Positions 19,633 to 28,780 are shown, counted from the stretch's first letter. The stretch: 64,000 nucleotides of DNA from Symbiodinium natans (GCA_905221605.1 CAJNDS010002812.1:512501-576500); one strand, 5' to 3'. The notes: generated by a model not told the origin, from the letters alone. Program-made: numbers and translations.

Positions 19633-19639
19633 GCCCCAG

Positions 19640-19701
19640 ACACCTCCTTCGCGTCTAGGCTCCGTGGCTTCATGGACCAGCGTGGGCTGCGAAGCAGCAA
19701 G
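19640..19701 (+). CDS. Internal exon
   Basis: CTGCCCCAG acceptor right after a C-rich tract; DTSFASRLRGFMDQRGLRSS then K; donor GTGCCT at 19702. A G-rich tract starts 40 bp downstream. Unknown. Confidence 0.52.
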
Positions 19702-20231
19702 GTGCCTGCCTAAGCACTCCGACACCCCAGCACCTGGTTTTGGGTTTAGGGTTTAGGGTTTAGGGTTTAGGGTTTCGGGCTTAATTATAGGGTTTAGGGC
19801 TTAAGAACCAAGCAGCTTACCACGCTGCACGTTTAGATCCTTTCCTGAATCTGGGATAGTGTTTTTGCACGCGTGGCTTTTCTTGTAGAGTCCGCGTGCT
19901 CGTTTGGTGTCACACCCAGAGGGTGCCCTTGTAGTACTACTTCTTGAAGTTGTAGGAGTTCGTTAACCGTGTCTAGTTTCATTGTGGCGGAAGTGGAACT
20001 GCTGGACACATACTCTGGACCCTAAGCCGCATTCTATTCTACGTGAGCCAGAAGACGCAGGCAGGTCTGGGTAAGCTGTTGCTCGGTGGTGGAGCAGCCA
20101 GGGATCGTTAATAGAAATCGTAGGGCGGTCTACAGAAACAACCCGATGCCTGTTCCTTTTGAGATCTTGCCACCCTAGCCCTAACCCCTGAACCCTAAAC
20201 CCTAAACTCCAATAGTATCAGATCATGCCAG

Positions 20232-20275
20232 GACGACTCATGGCTTCCAGGAGAAGGCCCTGAGGGGTTTCAAGG
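20232..20275 (+). CDS. Small internal exon
   Basis: ATGCCAG acceptor; DDSWLPGEGPEGFQ; possible donor GTTAAG at 20276. Unknown. Confidence 0.38.
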
Positions 20276-20299
20276 GTTAAGGGGTTTGGCTTGTCTCCT

Positions 20300-20421
20300 A
20301 ATAGCAACCTTGGGATATTCCCCCTGATACTAAGAGTGCTTGAAAGGGATTAGTACCCCCCCCCTATTATAATCCCTGAAAGCGCGTAGTAGCAGAAAGG
20401 GGAACAATCCAATAGCAACCT
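20300..20421 (+). repeat. Hairpin element, family F, with 11-bp target-site duplication
   Basis: Element 20311-20410 (TGGGATATTCCCC...GGGGAACAATCC) is flanked by identical copies of AATAGCAACCT at 20300-20310 and 20411-20421. This is direct evidence of transposition. Confidence 0.9.
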
Positions 20422-20955
20422 CTCAGAATTCATCTTGAACCCTGGAAACCTACAGGCCAAAGAAGAATCACGAAGCATGTCCAGTCAGGTGGCATCTCTA
20501 TGGCACTTGGCGGTACAACCCTCGATCAGCTCTCCAGACCCCACCTGGGCCCTAAGGGACTGACAGGGCTTAACAGTGGGTACTCAGCAGATAAACCGGG
20601 AAAGTTGGGGGGGGGCGTGGGGGAGCCTAAACAAGTGTAAGCCCCAAAAAGCCCTATAAGCCCTAAACATGTTTTGTTTTGGGGGCGGGTGCGAAGTTCG
20701 AGGAATGGGGTCAACCAGCGGCGCCCCCCAGAGGTTTCGAGTTTGGGGTCGGGGGTTCAGGGTTTAATGGGGTTGAGGGTTTAGGGTTTTGGGTTTAGGG
20801 TCGAGGGCTTATGGGCTTGCGTAGTATTTCAGGGTACGTGTATATTGGCATCGCTATCCGGTCCACCGATTGCGACTGCAATTTCATGGCGGAATCAACA
20901 TCTGCATATCCCTTCCGCCGAGAAGCACTAAGTACTAAACTTACAAAACTATAGG

Positions 20956-21014
20956 TAAAGGATCTAGGGACTTTACGGTTTAGTATACTAAACCATAAAG
21001 TCCCTAAATCCTTA
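20956..21014 (+). repeat. Near-perfect palindrome, about 29-bp arms
   Basis: TAAAGGATCTAGGGACTTTA faces TAAAGTCCCTAAATCCTTA across a TTTAGTATACTAAA centre. A small hairpin of its own family. Confidence 0.88.
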
Positions 21015-21034
21015 ACCCCCACCCCGCCTTGCAG

Positions 21035-21110
21035 GGATCCACGTCGTGGCGAGCAGTGCGGCACCGGGGCTGACGGGACAAGGTGGCCCGTGCAGGCTTT
21101 TCAAGAAGCC
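21035..21110 (+). CDS. Internal exon
   Basis: GCCTTGCAG acceptor; IHVVASSAAPGLTGQGGPCR then LFKK. An alternative donor GTGGCC lies after GACAAG (21083). Downstream is a C-rich telomeric tract. Unknown. Confidence 0.48.
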
Positions 21111-21256
21111 CCTAAGGCGCCCCAAGCTCCAAGCCCTAAACCCTGAACCCCTAAACCCATAAACCCCTAAACCCCTAAATTTAAGAGCCTCCGGCTCAAG
21201 CCGCCGACCCCGCAGGAGAACAAGTTTAAGGTTTGGGGTTTGGTGATCGGTTCCTG

Positions 21257-21258
<2 letters not shown>

Positions 21259-21339
<81 letters not shown>
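21259..21339 (+). repeat. 81-base poly(G) tract
   Basis: An unbroken run of G from 21259 to 21339, then AAGAGGGGGG. The poly-Gly and poly-Pro open frames over it are artefacts. Its exact length may be affected by sequencing. Confidence 0.93.
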
Positions 21340-21340
<1 letters not shown>

Positions 21341-21721
21341 AGAGGGGGGCAGCCCCAAACAGGGGTTTTTTCCAAAAGAGCCCCTATGCCCTGTGCGAAA
21401 ACGCCTATGGTCCATGAGTTTACGCGGTGTGGGTGGCCTGTTCAAAAGCTGGCGGGGTACCCCCCCGCATTTTGGGGGGTAAGGAGGGAAAGAGGGAGGT
21501 TTTCACCTCCCTTTCCCATCCAACACGCCGCCAGGGTCGGCGGACCCCTAAACCCCTAAACCCCTAAACCCTAAACCCTCAACCCTTTAAGCACCGAGGT
21601 TAGGATGGAGTGAATGTGAGGACCCTGCCTGCCTGACTCAAACACTGAGGCCACCCAAAGCCCGCAGGATACGGGAGAACCCGAGAGAGGTGCCGTCAGA
21701 ACCACGACAGAACAAAGACCC

Positions 21722-21792
21722 TAAACCCTATCCCTAAACCCTAAACCCTAAACCCTAAACCCTGAACCCTAAACCCTAAACCCTAAACCCTG
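21722..21792 (-). repeat. Telomeric tract, CCCTAAA orientation
   Basis: Ten units with one CCCTATC and one CCCTGAA variant; it abuts an ATG-containing coding island. Confidence 0.94.
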
Positions 21793-21793
21793 C

Positions 21794-21880
21794 ATGTCTG
21801 AGGAGCTCAGCCAGGACCTCCAGGCCAGCCTTGGTGCTCCAATCACATGCAAGTGGGGAGGGCAGTTAGGGCTCAGGTTT
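21794..21880 (+). CDS. Possible first exon or coding island
   Basis: ATG at 21794, two bases after a C-rich tract; MSEELSQDLQASLGAPITCK then WGGQLGLRF. The N-terminal part is acidic and helical. The 3' limit is uncertain; a short repeat (TAGGATTTTCCTATGTT, twice) begins near 21902. Unknown. Confidence 0.42.
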
Positions 21881-22076
21881 CCTTATAGCAGCCCTCGGAC
21901 CTATAGGATTTTCCTATGTTCCAAGGGCAAGGTAGCAACTCTCTGTAGGATTTTCCTATGTTAGAAGGGGAAGGACAGGCTTGAAGGTTCGGATCCCCAC
22001 AAAAGTCGATCCAGCGTCCAGAGGCCTCGACCCCCCAAACCCACACAAGGTGAGGGTTTCAGGGCTCCTAACCTCG

Positions 22077-22170
22077 GTAAGCCGTTGGGATATTTTTTCT
22101 TTCGCCTTATTGGGCTCAAGACGATCATATTTTGGAATATTTTTCAAGGGGGTTTTAAGGGCCATCCTAG
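22077..22170 (+). repeat. Hairpin element, family E (introner-like)
   Basis: GTAAGCCGTTGGGATAT...TTTTAAGGGCCATCCTAG, with GT and AG exactly at the ends. Copies of the same family lie at 32607 and 51750; the element at 33899 has related ends in the other orientation. Confidence 0.8.
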
Positions 22171-22361
22171 CTACCCAAAGCCAGCCTAAAAGCAAGAAAT
22201 GGTAGCAACGAAAGGACCTGCCCCTAAAGTGTTCATAAGCTAGGTTCCCATTGTTTTTGGCACCGGTTCCCCCTTTTTAGGAGACTCTTCTTCCATGGCC
22301 CATCCCTTTAAAGGACTTTAGAACAACCCCTAAATCCCCCCTACACACACACACACCGCAG

Positions 22362-22486
22362 CGCAAGAGATTCCAGTAGTAAACAAGATCAACAAGACAG
22401 AAACAGAAGGCGCCCAGAGCGGCCTCCTGGGCCCTCGCCTGGCGCGGCACTTCATCGAGCTCCTTGTAGACTCAAATCAGCCTTGA
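22362..22486 (+). CDS. Coding exon, frame ambiguous
   Basis: An ACCGCAG acceptor follows a short (AC)n. One frame reads EIPVVNKINKTETEGAQSGL then LGPRLARHFIELLVD to TGA (22484-22486). Another reads RDSSSKQDQQDRNRRRPERP, an RS/RD-rich run. Both are open over 120 bp. I favour the first. Unknown. Confidence 0.45.
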
Positions 22487-22537
22487 GAAGAGTTTGGGGC
22501 GTAGGCCTTGGGGCTCAGTCCGTCTAGGCTGAGGGGG

Positions 22538-22628
22538 TTTAGGGTTTAGGGTTTAGGGTTTAGGGTTTAGGGTTTAGGGTTTAGGGTTTAGGGTTTAGGA
22601 TTTAGGATTTAGGATTTAGGATTTAGGG
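22538..22628 (+). repeat. Telomeric tract ending in GATTTAG variants
   Basis: Nine TTTAGGG units are followed by four identical TTTAGGA units, a locally homogenised variant. Confidence 0.94.
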
Positions 22629-22647
22629 GTTTGCGGGCTGTTCGTAG

Positions 22648-22723
22648 GGTCCCCAAGGCTCTTCATGCCGGAGCTGGCAGAGGAGGATGCAGCTGGGCTC
22701 AAGATGGTCTGGGATCTGCCCGG
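22648..22723 (+). CDS. Internal exon
   Basis: TTCGTAG acceptor; SPRLFMPELAEEDAAGLKMV then WDLP; donor GTCAGAG at 22724. A convincing mixed-composition protein segment between two telomeric tracts. Unknown. Confidence 0.52.
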
Positions 22724-22734
22724 GTCAGAGTGGG

Positions 22735-22836
22735 CCCTTATTCCCTTGTTTTTTAAGGTTTAGGGTTTAGGGTTTAGGGTTTAGGGTTTAGGGTTTAGGG
22801 TTTAGGGTTTAGCCCTTATTCCCTTGTTTTTTAAGG
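22735..22836 (+). repeat. Telomeric insertion between 24-bp direct repeats
   Basis: An identical 24-bp sequence (CCCTTATTCCC...TTTTTTAAGG) occurs at 22735-22758 and 22813-22836. The 54 bp between them are TTTAGGG units. This looks like insertion of telomeric DNA at a staggered break. Confidence 0.92.
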
Positions 22837-23096
22837 AGGGTTTTAGGCTCCCTTAAAGGGGGCGCCCTTACAGTCTTGTGTCAAGGGGGAGTTCCCTTAA
22901 AAGGGCCACCTCCTCTGATTCCTAGCTAGTTGAAGATACTCCATGGCCTTCGGAGGGGGGGGGGGGTGCCCATATACACCAATCTTACTACACATGTGTG
23001 ACTGAGAGACAGCAGAACTGCATGGCAGACTTCGGCCTTTGAGTGCTTTCATGACCTTGGGCACATTTGAGCGATCCTGGCTCCCAAGACTTGCAG

Positions 23097-23170
23097 GGAA
23101 GAAGGGCGATGAGAGGAAACCTGAGCCCGCGGCTCTCCATAGAATTTCAACCGGAGACTTGGCACCCTAA
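23097..23170 (+). CDS. Exon, possibly terminal
   Basis: GACTTGCAG acceptor; KKGDERKPEPAALHRISTGD then LAP and TAA at 23168-23170, where the stop is formed by the first telomeric CCCTAA. Unknown. Confidence 0.42.
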
Positions 23171-23300
23171 GCGCTAAACCCTAAACCCTAAACACTAAAC
23201 CCTACGTTGGGCTTCTTCAAGTTTCGAAGGTTGCTCGGTCACGTGCCCAGACCCCCTGGGAAGATCCAGAAAGTAGAGACCCTCAAGCCGTACCCTCTGC

Positions 23301-23398
23301 TGCTACTATTGGGTCATTTTTAGGTTCCTTTAAAAGGGATCTACTCTTTGCTACTATTGGGTCATGTTTAGGACCCTTGTAAGGGATCTCCTCCTTGC
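23301..23398 (+). repeat. Tandem duplication of about 50 bp
   Basis: Two copies share TGCTACTATTGGGTCAT and AAGGGATCTNCTC. Confidence 0.85.
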
Positions 23399-23409
23399 AT
23401 TTTTTTCAG

Positions 23410-23630
23410 GGCTCTGGGTGGTTTCCGCGGAAGGTCAAGAAGATCTTCATGGATGTGTGCCGGCAGATCCTTCAGGCTGAAGACATGGAAGAGCTTGGTA
23501 GCCTCGTGCTACCCCTTTTCCCTTTTTTTTGTTCAAGGTTCCCTTGTAAAGTAACCAACCCATCAAAGGGCTGCCCTCATTGTAATATGGTTACTGGGCA
23601 GTGCTCAACGATTTTGCCGCGTCTCCCTAG
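23410..23630 (+). CDS. Two exons flanking a family-C hairpin; 3' gene end
   Basis: Exon 23410-23497 follows TTTTTTTCAG and reads GSGWFPRKVKKIFMDVCRQI then LQAEDMEEL. The intron 23498-23601 is a family-C hairpin (GTAGCC...GGGCAG). The last exon, 23602-23630, completes the split codon (G+TG) and reads LNDFAASP then TAG at 23628-23630. The frame is preserved across the junction although the intron (104 bp) is not a multiple of three. Helical, basic-then-acidic; unknown family. Confidence 0.6.
23498..23601 (+). repeat. Hairpin element, family C, as an intron
   Basis: GTAGCC...GTAACCAACCCATCAAAG...GGTTACTGGGCAG. GT and AG fall exactly where the reading frame requires them. Confidence 0.82.
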
Positions 23631-23886
23631 TCTTTGAAAGTGAAGGGCGCCTTCGGCGTTTAGGGTTTTTGGGGTTATAGTTGCCTACTGCAGGCTCATA
23701 AAAGAATCGTGGTTCTTGGTAATACTTGGTAATACTTGGTAGCAGCCTGAAAAAGGCTAGCACCTTACATGGGGCCTTTGGGGGGTGTGGATGGGTCTTA
23801 GTTACTCTTAAGTCCAGTAGCCCTAAACCCTAAACCCTAACCCCCCAAACACGCAGCTTGAATTCCACACAAATTCCCACCCCCAG

Positions 23887-23972
23887 AGCTGCCAGAAACC
23901 ATGGCCCTGGGGAGGAAGTGCTGCAGGCAGCCTCGCAATGGCAACCCGAAGCCTTCTCCAACATCCGAAATG
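23887..23972 (+). CDS. Internal exon
   Basis: CACCCCCAG acceptor; LPETMALGRKCCRQPRNGNP then KPSPTSEM; donor GT in GTTTAGAGTTTAGGG. Basic and Cys-containing. Unknown. Confidence 0.47.
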
Positions 23973-24092
23973 GGTTTAGAGTTTAGGGTTTAGGATTTAG
24001 GGTTTAGGGTTTCGGGTTTCGGGTTTAGGAATTAGGGTTTCGGGTTTAGAATAACCTGAACCCAAAATCCTGTGGGTTTCCGGGGTCAGCAG

Positions 24093-24170
24093 GTGCATGG
24101 CGCAGGCGACGGCCTAGTTGCTGCCTTCTCCGCCCATGACTGCACTGCTCGTGGGGTTTTGCAGAGTTAA
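24093..24170 (+). CDS. Exon, possibly terminal
   Basis: CAGCAG acceptor; VHGAGDGLVAAFSAHDCTAR then GVLQS and TAA (24168-24170), or donor GTTTTG at 24157. Unknown. Confidence 0.45.
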   Translation: MHGAGDGLVAAFSAHDCTARGVLQS

Positions 24171-24306
24171 GATTGAGGTTTAGGGTTTAGGGTTTAGAGT
24201 TTGGGGTTTAGGGTTTAGGGTTTAGGGTGAGCCATTTGAGAGTCAGGAGTTGAAGTTGCCAGGGGGTGTTGTCACCGGGCTTGGTCCTCCATGCCGCTTC
24301 CCCCAG

Positions 24307-24362
24307 AAAGGCCTTTTCAGTTGCTGGGAGAGGTCAGGGGCGAAGAAGCTATGAGACAATAG
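24307..24362 (+). CDS. Exon-like island ending in TAG
   Basis: CCCCCAG acceptor; RPFQLLGEVRGEEAMRQ then TAG at 24360-24362. Unknown. Confidence 0.38.
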
Positions 24363-24736
24363 CTTCGACATGCGGGTTTAGGGTTTAGGGTCTAGGGTCT
24401 AGGGTTTATTGGTTTAGGGTTTAGCTCCTGGCCTAAGTGCCCATGTCACAGGAGAACTTGGAGTTTACCCTAGGCCTTCAGGATGCACATCAAATCGGCC
24501 TCGTGCATGCACAGCTCCCCCATGATCAGTCTATCGAGCATCCTTCAATACTTCCGGTTTTCTTTTTCAGCATTTCAGGTTCAGGCCTACCCATGACTAC
24601 CTGAAGCTGAAGCGCTAAAGCCTGCGATCGCTAGAGAGACCCGAAATGGCTCTCAAGCTCAAAACCCTAAACCCTAAACTCTAAGCCCTAAACCCTAAAC
24701 CCTAAACCCAGCTTGCGTAAGTCCTGCACTTTGCAG

Positions 24737-24848
24737 CAGAGGACGGCACCGCTGCACGCCAGTACAAGGTCGAGGCACTGGGACTTTTTCAGCCGTTGCC
24801 AACCTCAACCCTGTGCCTGTGCCTGCTGAAGCCTCCAGTCTGTTCAGG
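24737..24848 (+). CDS. Internal exon, 35-37 codons
   Basis: ACTTTGCAG acceptor; EDGTAARQYKVEALGLFQPL then PTSTLCLCLLKPPVCS, running to the edge of a G-rich tract. A C-rich tract lies upstream. Unknown. Confidence 0.5.
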
Positions 24849-25038
24849 GTTTAGGGTTTAGGGTTTCGGGTTTAGGGTTTAGGGTTAGCCTCTTTAACTT
24901 TAATGTATTGAGATCCTTGTGCCCTTTCAGATACTTTTGCATACTTTTTGTGGAGGTGGCTCATCTCTTCTGCCCTTCTTTGGAGTGTCCTTTGTTCTTT
25001 GACTTCATCTTGAACAGCTTCGCCCGATTTGGCTCCAG

Positions 25039-25126
25039 GACGCCCTGGCATTGTCTACACTGCACTTGACAAAGTTGATGAAGGCCCCTGCGGAATTCGA
25101 CGTGACCTGCAATGCACGGTTGCTTT
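25039..25126 (+). CDS. Internal exon, 29 codons
   Basis: GCTCCAG acceptor; DALALSTLHLTKLMKAPAEF then DVTCNARLL; donor GTGTTT at 25127, or a stop TAA at 25131 if unspliced. Leucine-rich and helical. Unknown. Confidence 0.52.
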
Positions 25127-25802
25127 GTGTTTAAAGAAGCTCTAAACCCTAAACCCTAAACCCTAAGCCCAAAACCCTAAAGCTTAGTGCGGGGACTGAG
25201 AGGCCACACTGAATGTACGTGTGCGTACGGCAAGCTGCCCCGCCAGCTGGTTAGGGTTTGGGATTTAGGGTTTGGGATTTTGGGGTTAAGTTAGGGTTTA
25301 GTGTTTATAGGGTTTAGGGTTTAGAATTTCGGGTTTTTTGGTTTAGGATGGTACTATTCCCGTGTTCGCGCCGTACCATCCAAAGCCACGCCGCCCCAGC
25401 AAGAGGAAGCATCACAAGATCGACGGGCCCATGTACCGGTATAGTGGATATGTTTTTGAACCCTAAACCCTATAACCCTATAACCCCTATAAACCCTAGG
25501 GTTTTTTTCTAGTAACTGCCCTTGGGATCCAAGTATTCCCGATTGAAATGCCTTGACCCTTTGGGACATGAGTCTTCTCAGTTTGATGAACTCATATACG
25601 TCCACAGTCCACAGTTCAACGGGAGAACCCTCGCTTCAACGCCAGAATCGGAGTTAACGGTAAAGGTGATACCTACGGTGACCTTGCCTCCTTGTATACT
25701 TGTGGCATACGATAAAGGCTCAACAAGGCAGGACTTCGCGTATCGAAATGCCACGGACTCAAAACCTAAACCTACGGCTTTCAACCCTCAGCCCTAAACC
25801 CG

Positions 25803-25932
25803 CTACTATAGGGGCCGGAATAAGTACTACTCGTATTCCCTTACCTGAGGATCCTTTTATCGTCATACTCTAAGTAAAACATTAACTCCCCGCAAACCCT
25901 GTTCTAATCATTAAGGCCCCTATATATAGTAG
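25803..25932 (+). repeat. Hairpin element, family J
   Basis: CTACTATAGGGGCCGGAATA at the left faces GGCCCCTATATATAGTAG at the right. A CCCTAAA tract begins at the next base. Confidence 0.85.
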
Positions 25933-25985
25933 CCCTAAACCCTAAACCCTAAACCCTAAACCCTAAACCCTAAACCCTAAACCCT
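25931..25985 (-). repeat. Telomeric tract, CCCTAAA orientation
   Basis: Eight units between a family-J hairpin and the TTTTTTACAG acceptor at 25985-25994. Confidence 0.95.
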
Positions 25986-25994
25986 TTTTTACAG

Positions 25995-26083
25995 TCGAAG
26001 GACGTTTTCCGGCACTCATCAGCCGGACGGCTGGGCATAACCGGACGCTCAGCACATTGACATTCTGCGGGCTCTTCCTTTGA
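25995..26083 (+). CDS. Exon, possibly terminal
   Basis: TTTTTTACAG acceptor; EGRFPALISRTAGHNRTLST then LTFCGLFL and TGA (26081-26083). The next tract, TTTAGGG, starts here. Unknown. Confidence 0.47.
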
Positions 26084-26254
26084 GGTTTAGGGTTTAGGGT
26101 TTAGGGTTTAGGGTTTAGGGCGTAGGGTCTTTGAGGTTTAGGGTTGAGGGCCTAGGGTTTGGGTTTCATATAGCGGGCAGCTGTGTTGTTGGATACCGTT
26201 CGATTCTCATGGCGTAAGGGATACGGGTGTGCTTGGAGTTCCAGAGCTGCACAG

Positions 26255-26337
26255 AGCATGTTCATGTTACGTTCTGCCGGCGTCGCTCTAGTTATCTTCT
26301 TGCAGCGATGCCTTCCTCACACCCCAGCCGCATCTGG
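26255..26337 (+). CDS. Internal exon, 27 codons
   Basis: GCACAG acceptor; HVHVTFCRRRSSYLLAAMPS then SHPSRI; donor GTAAAC formed at the start of the next repeat (GGGTAAACCCTAAA). Unknown. Confidence 0.5.
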
Positions 26338-26339
26338 GT

Positions 26340-26428
26340 AAACCCTAAACCCTAAACCCTAAACCCTAAACCCTAAACCCTAAACCCTAAACCCTAAACC
26401 CTAAACCCTAAACCCTAAACCCTAAACC
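26340..26428 (-). repeat. Telomeric tract, CCCTAAA orientation
   Basis: Thirteen near-perfect units. Confidence 0.95.
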
Positions 26429-26432
26429 CCAG

Positions 26433-26451
26433 GCCATGACCAGGATGTCGG
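26433..26451 (+). CDS. Possible micro-exon between opposed telomeric tracts
   Basis: CCCCAG acceptor, AMTRMS, donor GT in GTTTAGGG. Only 19 bp of non-repeat sequence separate a C-rich from a G-rich tract. Confidence 0.35.
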
Positions 26452-26495
26452 GTTTAGGGTTTGGGCTTAGCGTTCCAGCCCTGGATCCTTCGCAG

Positions 26496-26572
26496 CAACT
26501 TGCTTCTGAGGTCTCCGGGATGTCTCGCGACTCTTGCAAGGCCGTGCCTTCAGCTGGGGCAATACTTGTGAG
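26496..26572 (+). CDS. Internal exon
   Basis: TCCTTCGCAG acceptor; QLASEVSGMSRDSCKAVPSA then GAILV; donor GTTAAG at 26573. Unknown. Confidence 0.5.
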
Positions 26573-26639
26573 GTTAAGTTCCCAGGGTTTAGGGTTTAGG
26601 GTTTAGGGTTTAGGGTTTAGGGTTTAGGGTGTTGCGCAG

Positions 26640-26682
26640 CGAACATCTCATAAGCCACGCAAGGCAAGAAGGCACTTTGGCA
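26640..26682 (+). CDS. Small internal exon
   Basis: GTTGCGCAG acceptor directly after a G-rich tract (26584-26638); RTSHKPRKARRHFG, strongly basic; donor GTTCGA. Unknown. Confidence 0.38.
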
Positions 26683-27089
26683 GGTTCGATGGACGAGCAA
26701 GGCTTCAAGAACATAGGGTTTAGGGTTGCAACCCTAAACCCTAAACCCTACACCTCAAGGCTCCTGTGTTTTGACGCCACAACCCCCAACAGCGTGCTGC
26801 TCTTCTCGAGCATGGTTGTGTAGTTGGATCTGAACCGCACACCCGTAAATCCTAAACTTACCCTAAGCCCTAACTCAGAAAACCCCTCCCCCTCCCTCTT
26901 TACCCGGAGGGCTGTTCCTATAGATGTTACGATGTTCATGGCAGCTTCAATGCTCAGCACCTTGTGGGCGTGAAAGGTTTAAAGCCGTGCACGACATCAA
27001 AACATCTTTCAAGACTGCGCCTCAAGTAATCCGTATCTCCCCTATGTGCCTGTGGCTCAGTACAGTTCAGTGCGAAACGCTACACAACC

Positions 27090-27223
27090 CCTAAACCCTA
27101 AACCCTAAACCCTAAACCCTAAACCCCCTAAACCCCCCAAACCCTAAACCCTAAACCCTAAAACCTAAACCCTAAACCCTAAACCCTAAACCCTAAACCC
27201 TAAACCCTAAACCCTAAACCCTT
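27090..27223 (-). repeat. Telomeric tract, CCCTAAA orientation
   Basis: Nineteen units with CCCCCTAAACCCCCC variants near 27122-27142. Confidence 0.94.
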
Positions 27224-27279
27224 GAGAAGGTGGAACACAGAACCCCCCAGCCCAAAGCCGTGCACAACTCTGCCTCCAG

Positions 27280-27359
27280 GCGTGGCGCGCGCCGGCCCGG
27301 AGCGCTTTACCGAGAAGCTCCAGCTAGCCAAGCTTTGGGCGCACGAGGCTCACAGCAGG
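27280..27359 (+). CDS. Internal exon, weakly dynein-heavy-chain-like
   Basis: TGCCTCCAG acceptor; VARAGPERFTEKLQLAKLWA then HEAHS; the donor GT is in the adjoining GTTTAGG. The word KLWAHEAHSR recalls the LWxHE(xxR)VFxDRL segment of dynein heavy chains, an established family motif. The match is only about ten residues and the expected VFxDRL exon was not found downstream, so the identity is a guess. Confidence 0.5.
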
Positions 27360-27465
27360 GTTTAGGATTTAGGGGTTTAGGGTTTAGGATTTAGGGTTTA
27401 ATTAGGATTTAGGGTTTAGGGTAAAGGGGGTTATGGTTTCGGGTGGGCCCTTCCCTGTGGCCTAG

Positions 27466-27506
27466 GTGCACGTGAGGTGCAAGCATTGCTGCGTGGAGCC
27501 TGCAAG
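27466..27506 (+). CDS. Small internal exon with CxxC-like cysteines
   Basis: GGCCTAG acceptor; VHVRCKHCCVEPA; donor GTAGGT. CKHCC could be part of a zinc-binding motif. Unknown. Confidence 0.43.
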
Positions 27507-27696
27507 GTAGGTTAGTTTCGCTCACAAGACGTGCGCATGTGGTGCCCTTGAGCTACGCCATCTGACCCATCGATGTGCTTTTTGACTTGCCTAGGTCTAG
27601 GATGCCCTGCAGTGCCGCTTTTCCTTTTTTTGGAGTGGGTTAGGTTGCCCTCCAAAAGAACCCATTTTCACATGGGGCCCCCCTGACCCCCCTGAC

Positions 27697-27697
<1 letters not shown>

Positions 27698-27730
<33 letters not shown>
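27698..27730 (+). repeat. 33-base poly(C) tract
   Basis: Uninterrupted C run followed by TGACCC, with a TGACCCCCCTGACA pre-repeat. Confidence 0.92.
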
Positions 27731-27944
27731 TGACCCTTTCTGTTCTTGGTCTTCTGTGGAAACTTGTGACGCTGTGACCCTGTGTTTAGAGAACTTGGGC
27801 TTGATGTCCTGGGGCGTACCATTGGAATGATAGGGTCTAGTATCTTCTTAAACCCTAAACCCTGAACCCTAAACCCCATAACCAGGATTTCCAGTTTAGG
27901 GCAGCTTTTTACCGATAGTCCACACGATTGATGCCCCACCACAG

Positions 27945-28024
27945 GCGCTTCGTACCTTCGAAGATCGCATCACCGCGGATGCAGGCGCCCGAACTCGGGG
28001 ACGAAATGAACTCAACAATTTGGG
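27945..28024 (+). CDS. Internal exon, 26 codons
   Basis: CCACCACAG acceptor; ALRTFEDRITADAGARTRGR then NELNNL; donor GTCACA at 28025. A (TA)n hairpin stretch follows (28029-28090). Unknown. Confidence 0.53.
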
Positions 28025-28447
28025 GTCACACATATATATATATATATAAGAACCATAATCCCTTTTCGTATAGGGTATATATATATATATGGTATGTGAA
28101 CCCTTAACCCTTTATCATGGCTTTGGCTTAGGGTCAGGCGGAACGGGGCTGCAAGCTGCTTGGATACCAACGAGTGTGTCGTCTTCACAGACTCGAAACC
28201 CATTTTTTCGAACCCCTGAGCCACAAAGTCCTCTGCAACTGTCGAAAGGCAGAGCATTTCCGGCCAGGAGTTGTCTGTTCGAGGGTAGCCTTGTTTTGAC
28301 AGAGCGCTTGCGTTTCTATAGGTTTTCCGTACTGGAAGCCTAGCTGAACAATCCTGCCCGCAAGCCCTAAAACCAAACGAGTTCATCCAGGCTGGCATGC
28401 ACACAAAAGCCCAACTATCCCGAAGCCCACCCAGAATTGCGCGGACT

Positions 28448-28541
28448 ACCCCCAAGGCTCCTATGTAGCACCTTTTTGGGGTAGCATACTAAATCCCCCC
28501 GATAGCTACCCCCAAAAGGAGCTACATTGGAGCCTTTGGGT
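28448..28541 (+). repeat. Hairpin element, family A, divergent copy
   Basis: ACCCCCAAGGCTCCTATGTA at the left, TACATTGGAGCCTTTGGGTA at the right; better-paired arms than other family-A copies. Confidence 0.85.
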
Positions 28542-28583
28542 AAGCCAACCCTAAACCCTAAACCCTAAACCTCAAAACTGAAG

Positions 28584-28682
28584 CACAGCACGTGTTGGAG
28601 GCCGTCGTAGATTTCGTGAAGTGCTCTCCCAGCAGCTGCAGCTCGGCCTTCGGGGAAGTTGAAGTACCCTTAGGCTGCCACG
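28584..28682 (+). CDS. Internal exon, 33 codons
   Basis: CTGAAG acceptor; AQHVLEAVVDFVKCSPSSCS then SAFGEVEVPLGCH; donor GT in the adjoining GTTTAGGG at 28683. A C-rich tract lies upstream (28550-28575). Unknown. Confidence 0.5.
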
Positions 28683-28780
28683 GTTTAGGGTTTAGGGTTT
28701 AGGGTTTAGGGTTTAGGGCTTAGGGCTTAGGGCTTAGGGGCTTAGGGCTTAGGGCTTAGGGCTTAGGGTGTAGGGCCCAG
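28683..28780 (+). repeat. Telomeric tract passing into TTAGGGC variants
   Basis: Five TTTAGGG units, then about eight TTAGGGC units. The same variant array occurs at 55483-55527 and, inverted, at 52578-52640. Confidence 0.93.

Noticed and set aside
21167-21559. Poly-Gly and poly-Pro proteins over 21.2-21.5 kb
   Set aside because: They are translations of the 81-base G run and its flanks; no splice or start signals support them.
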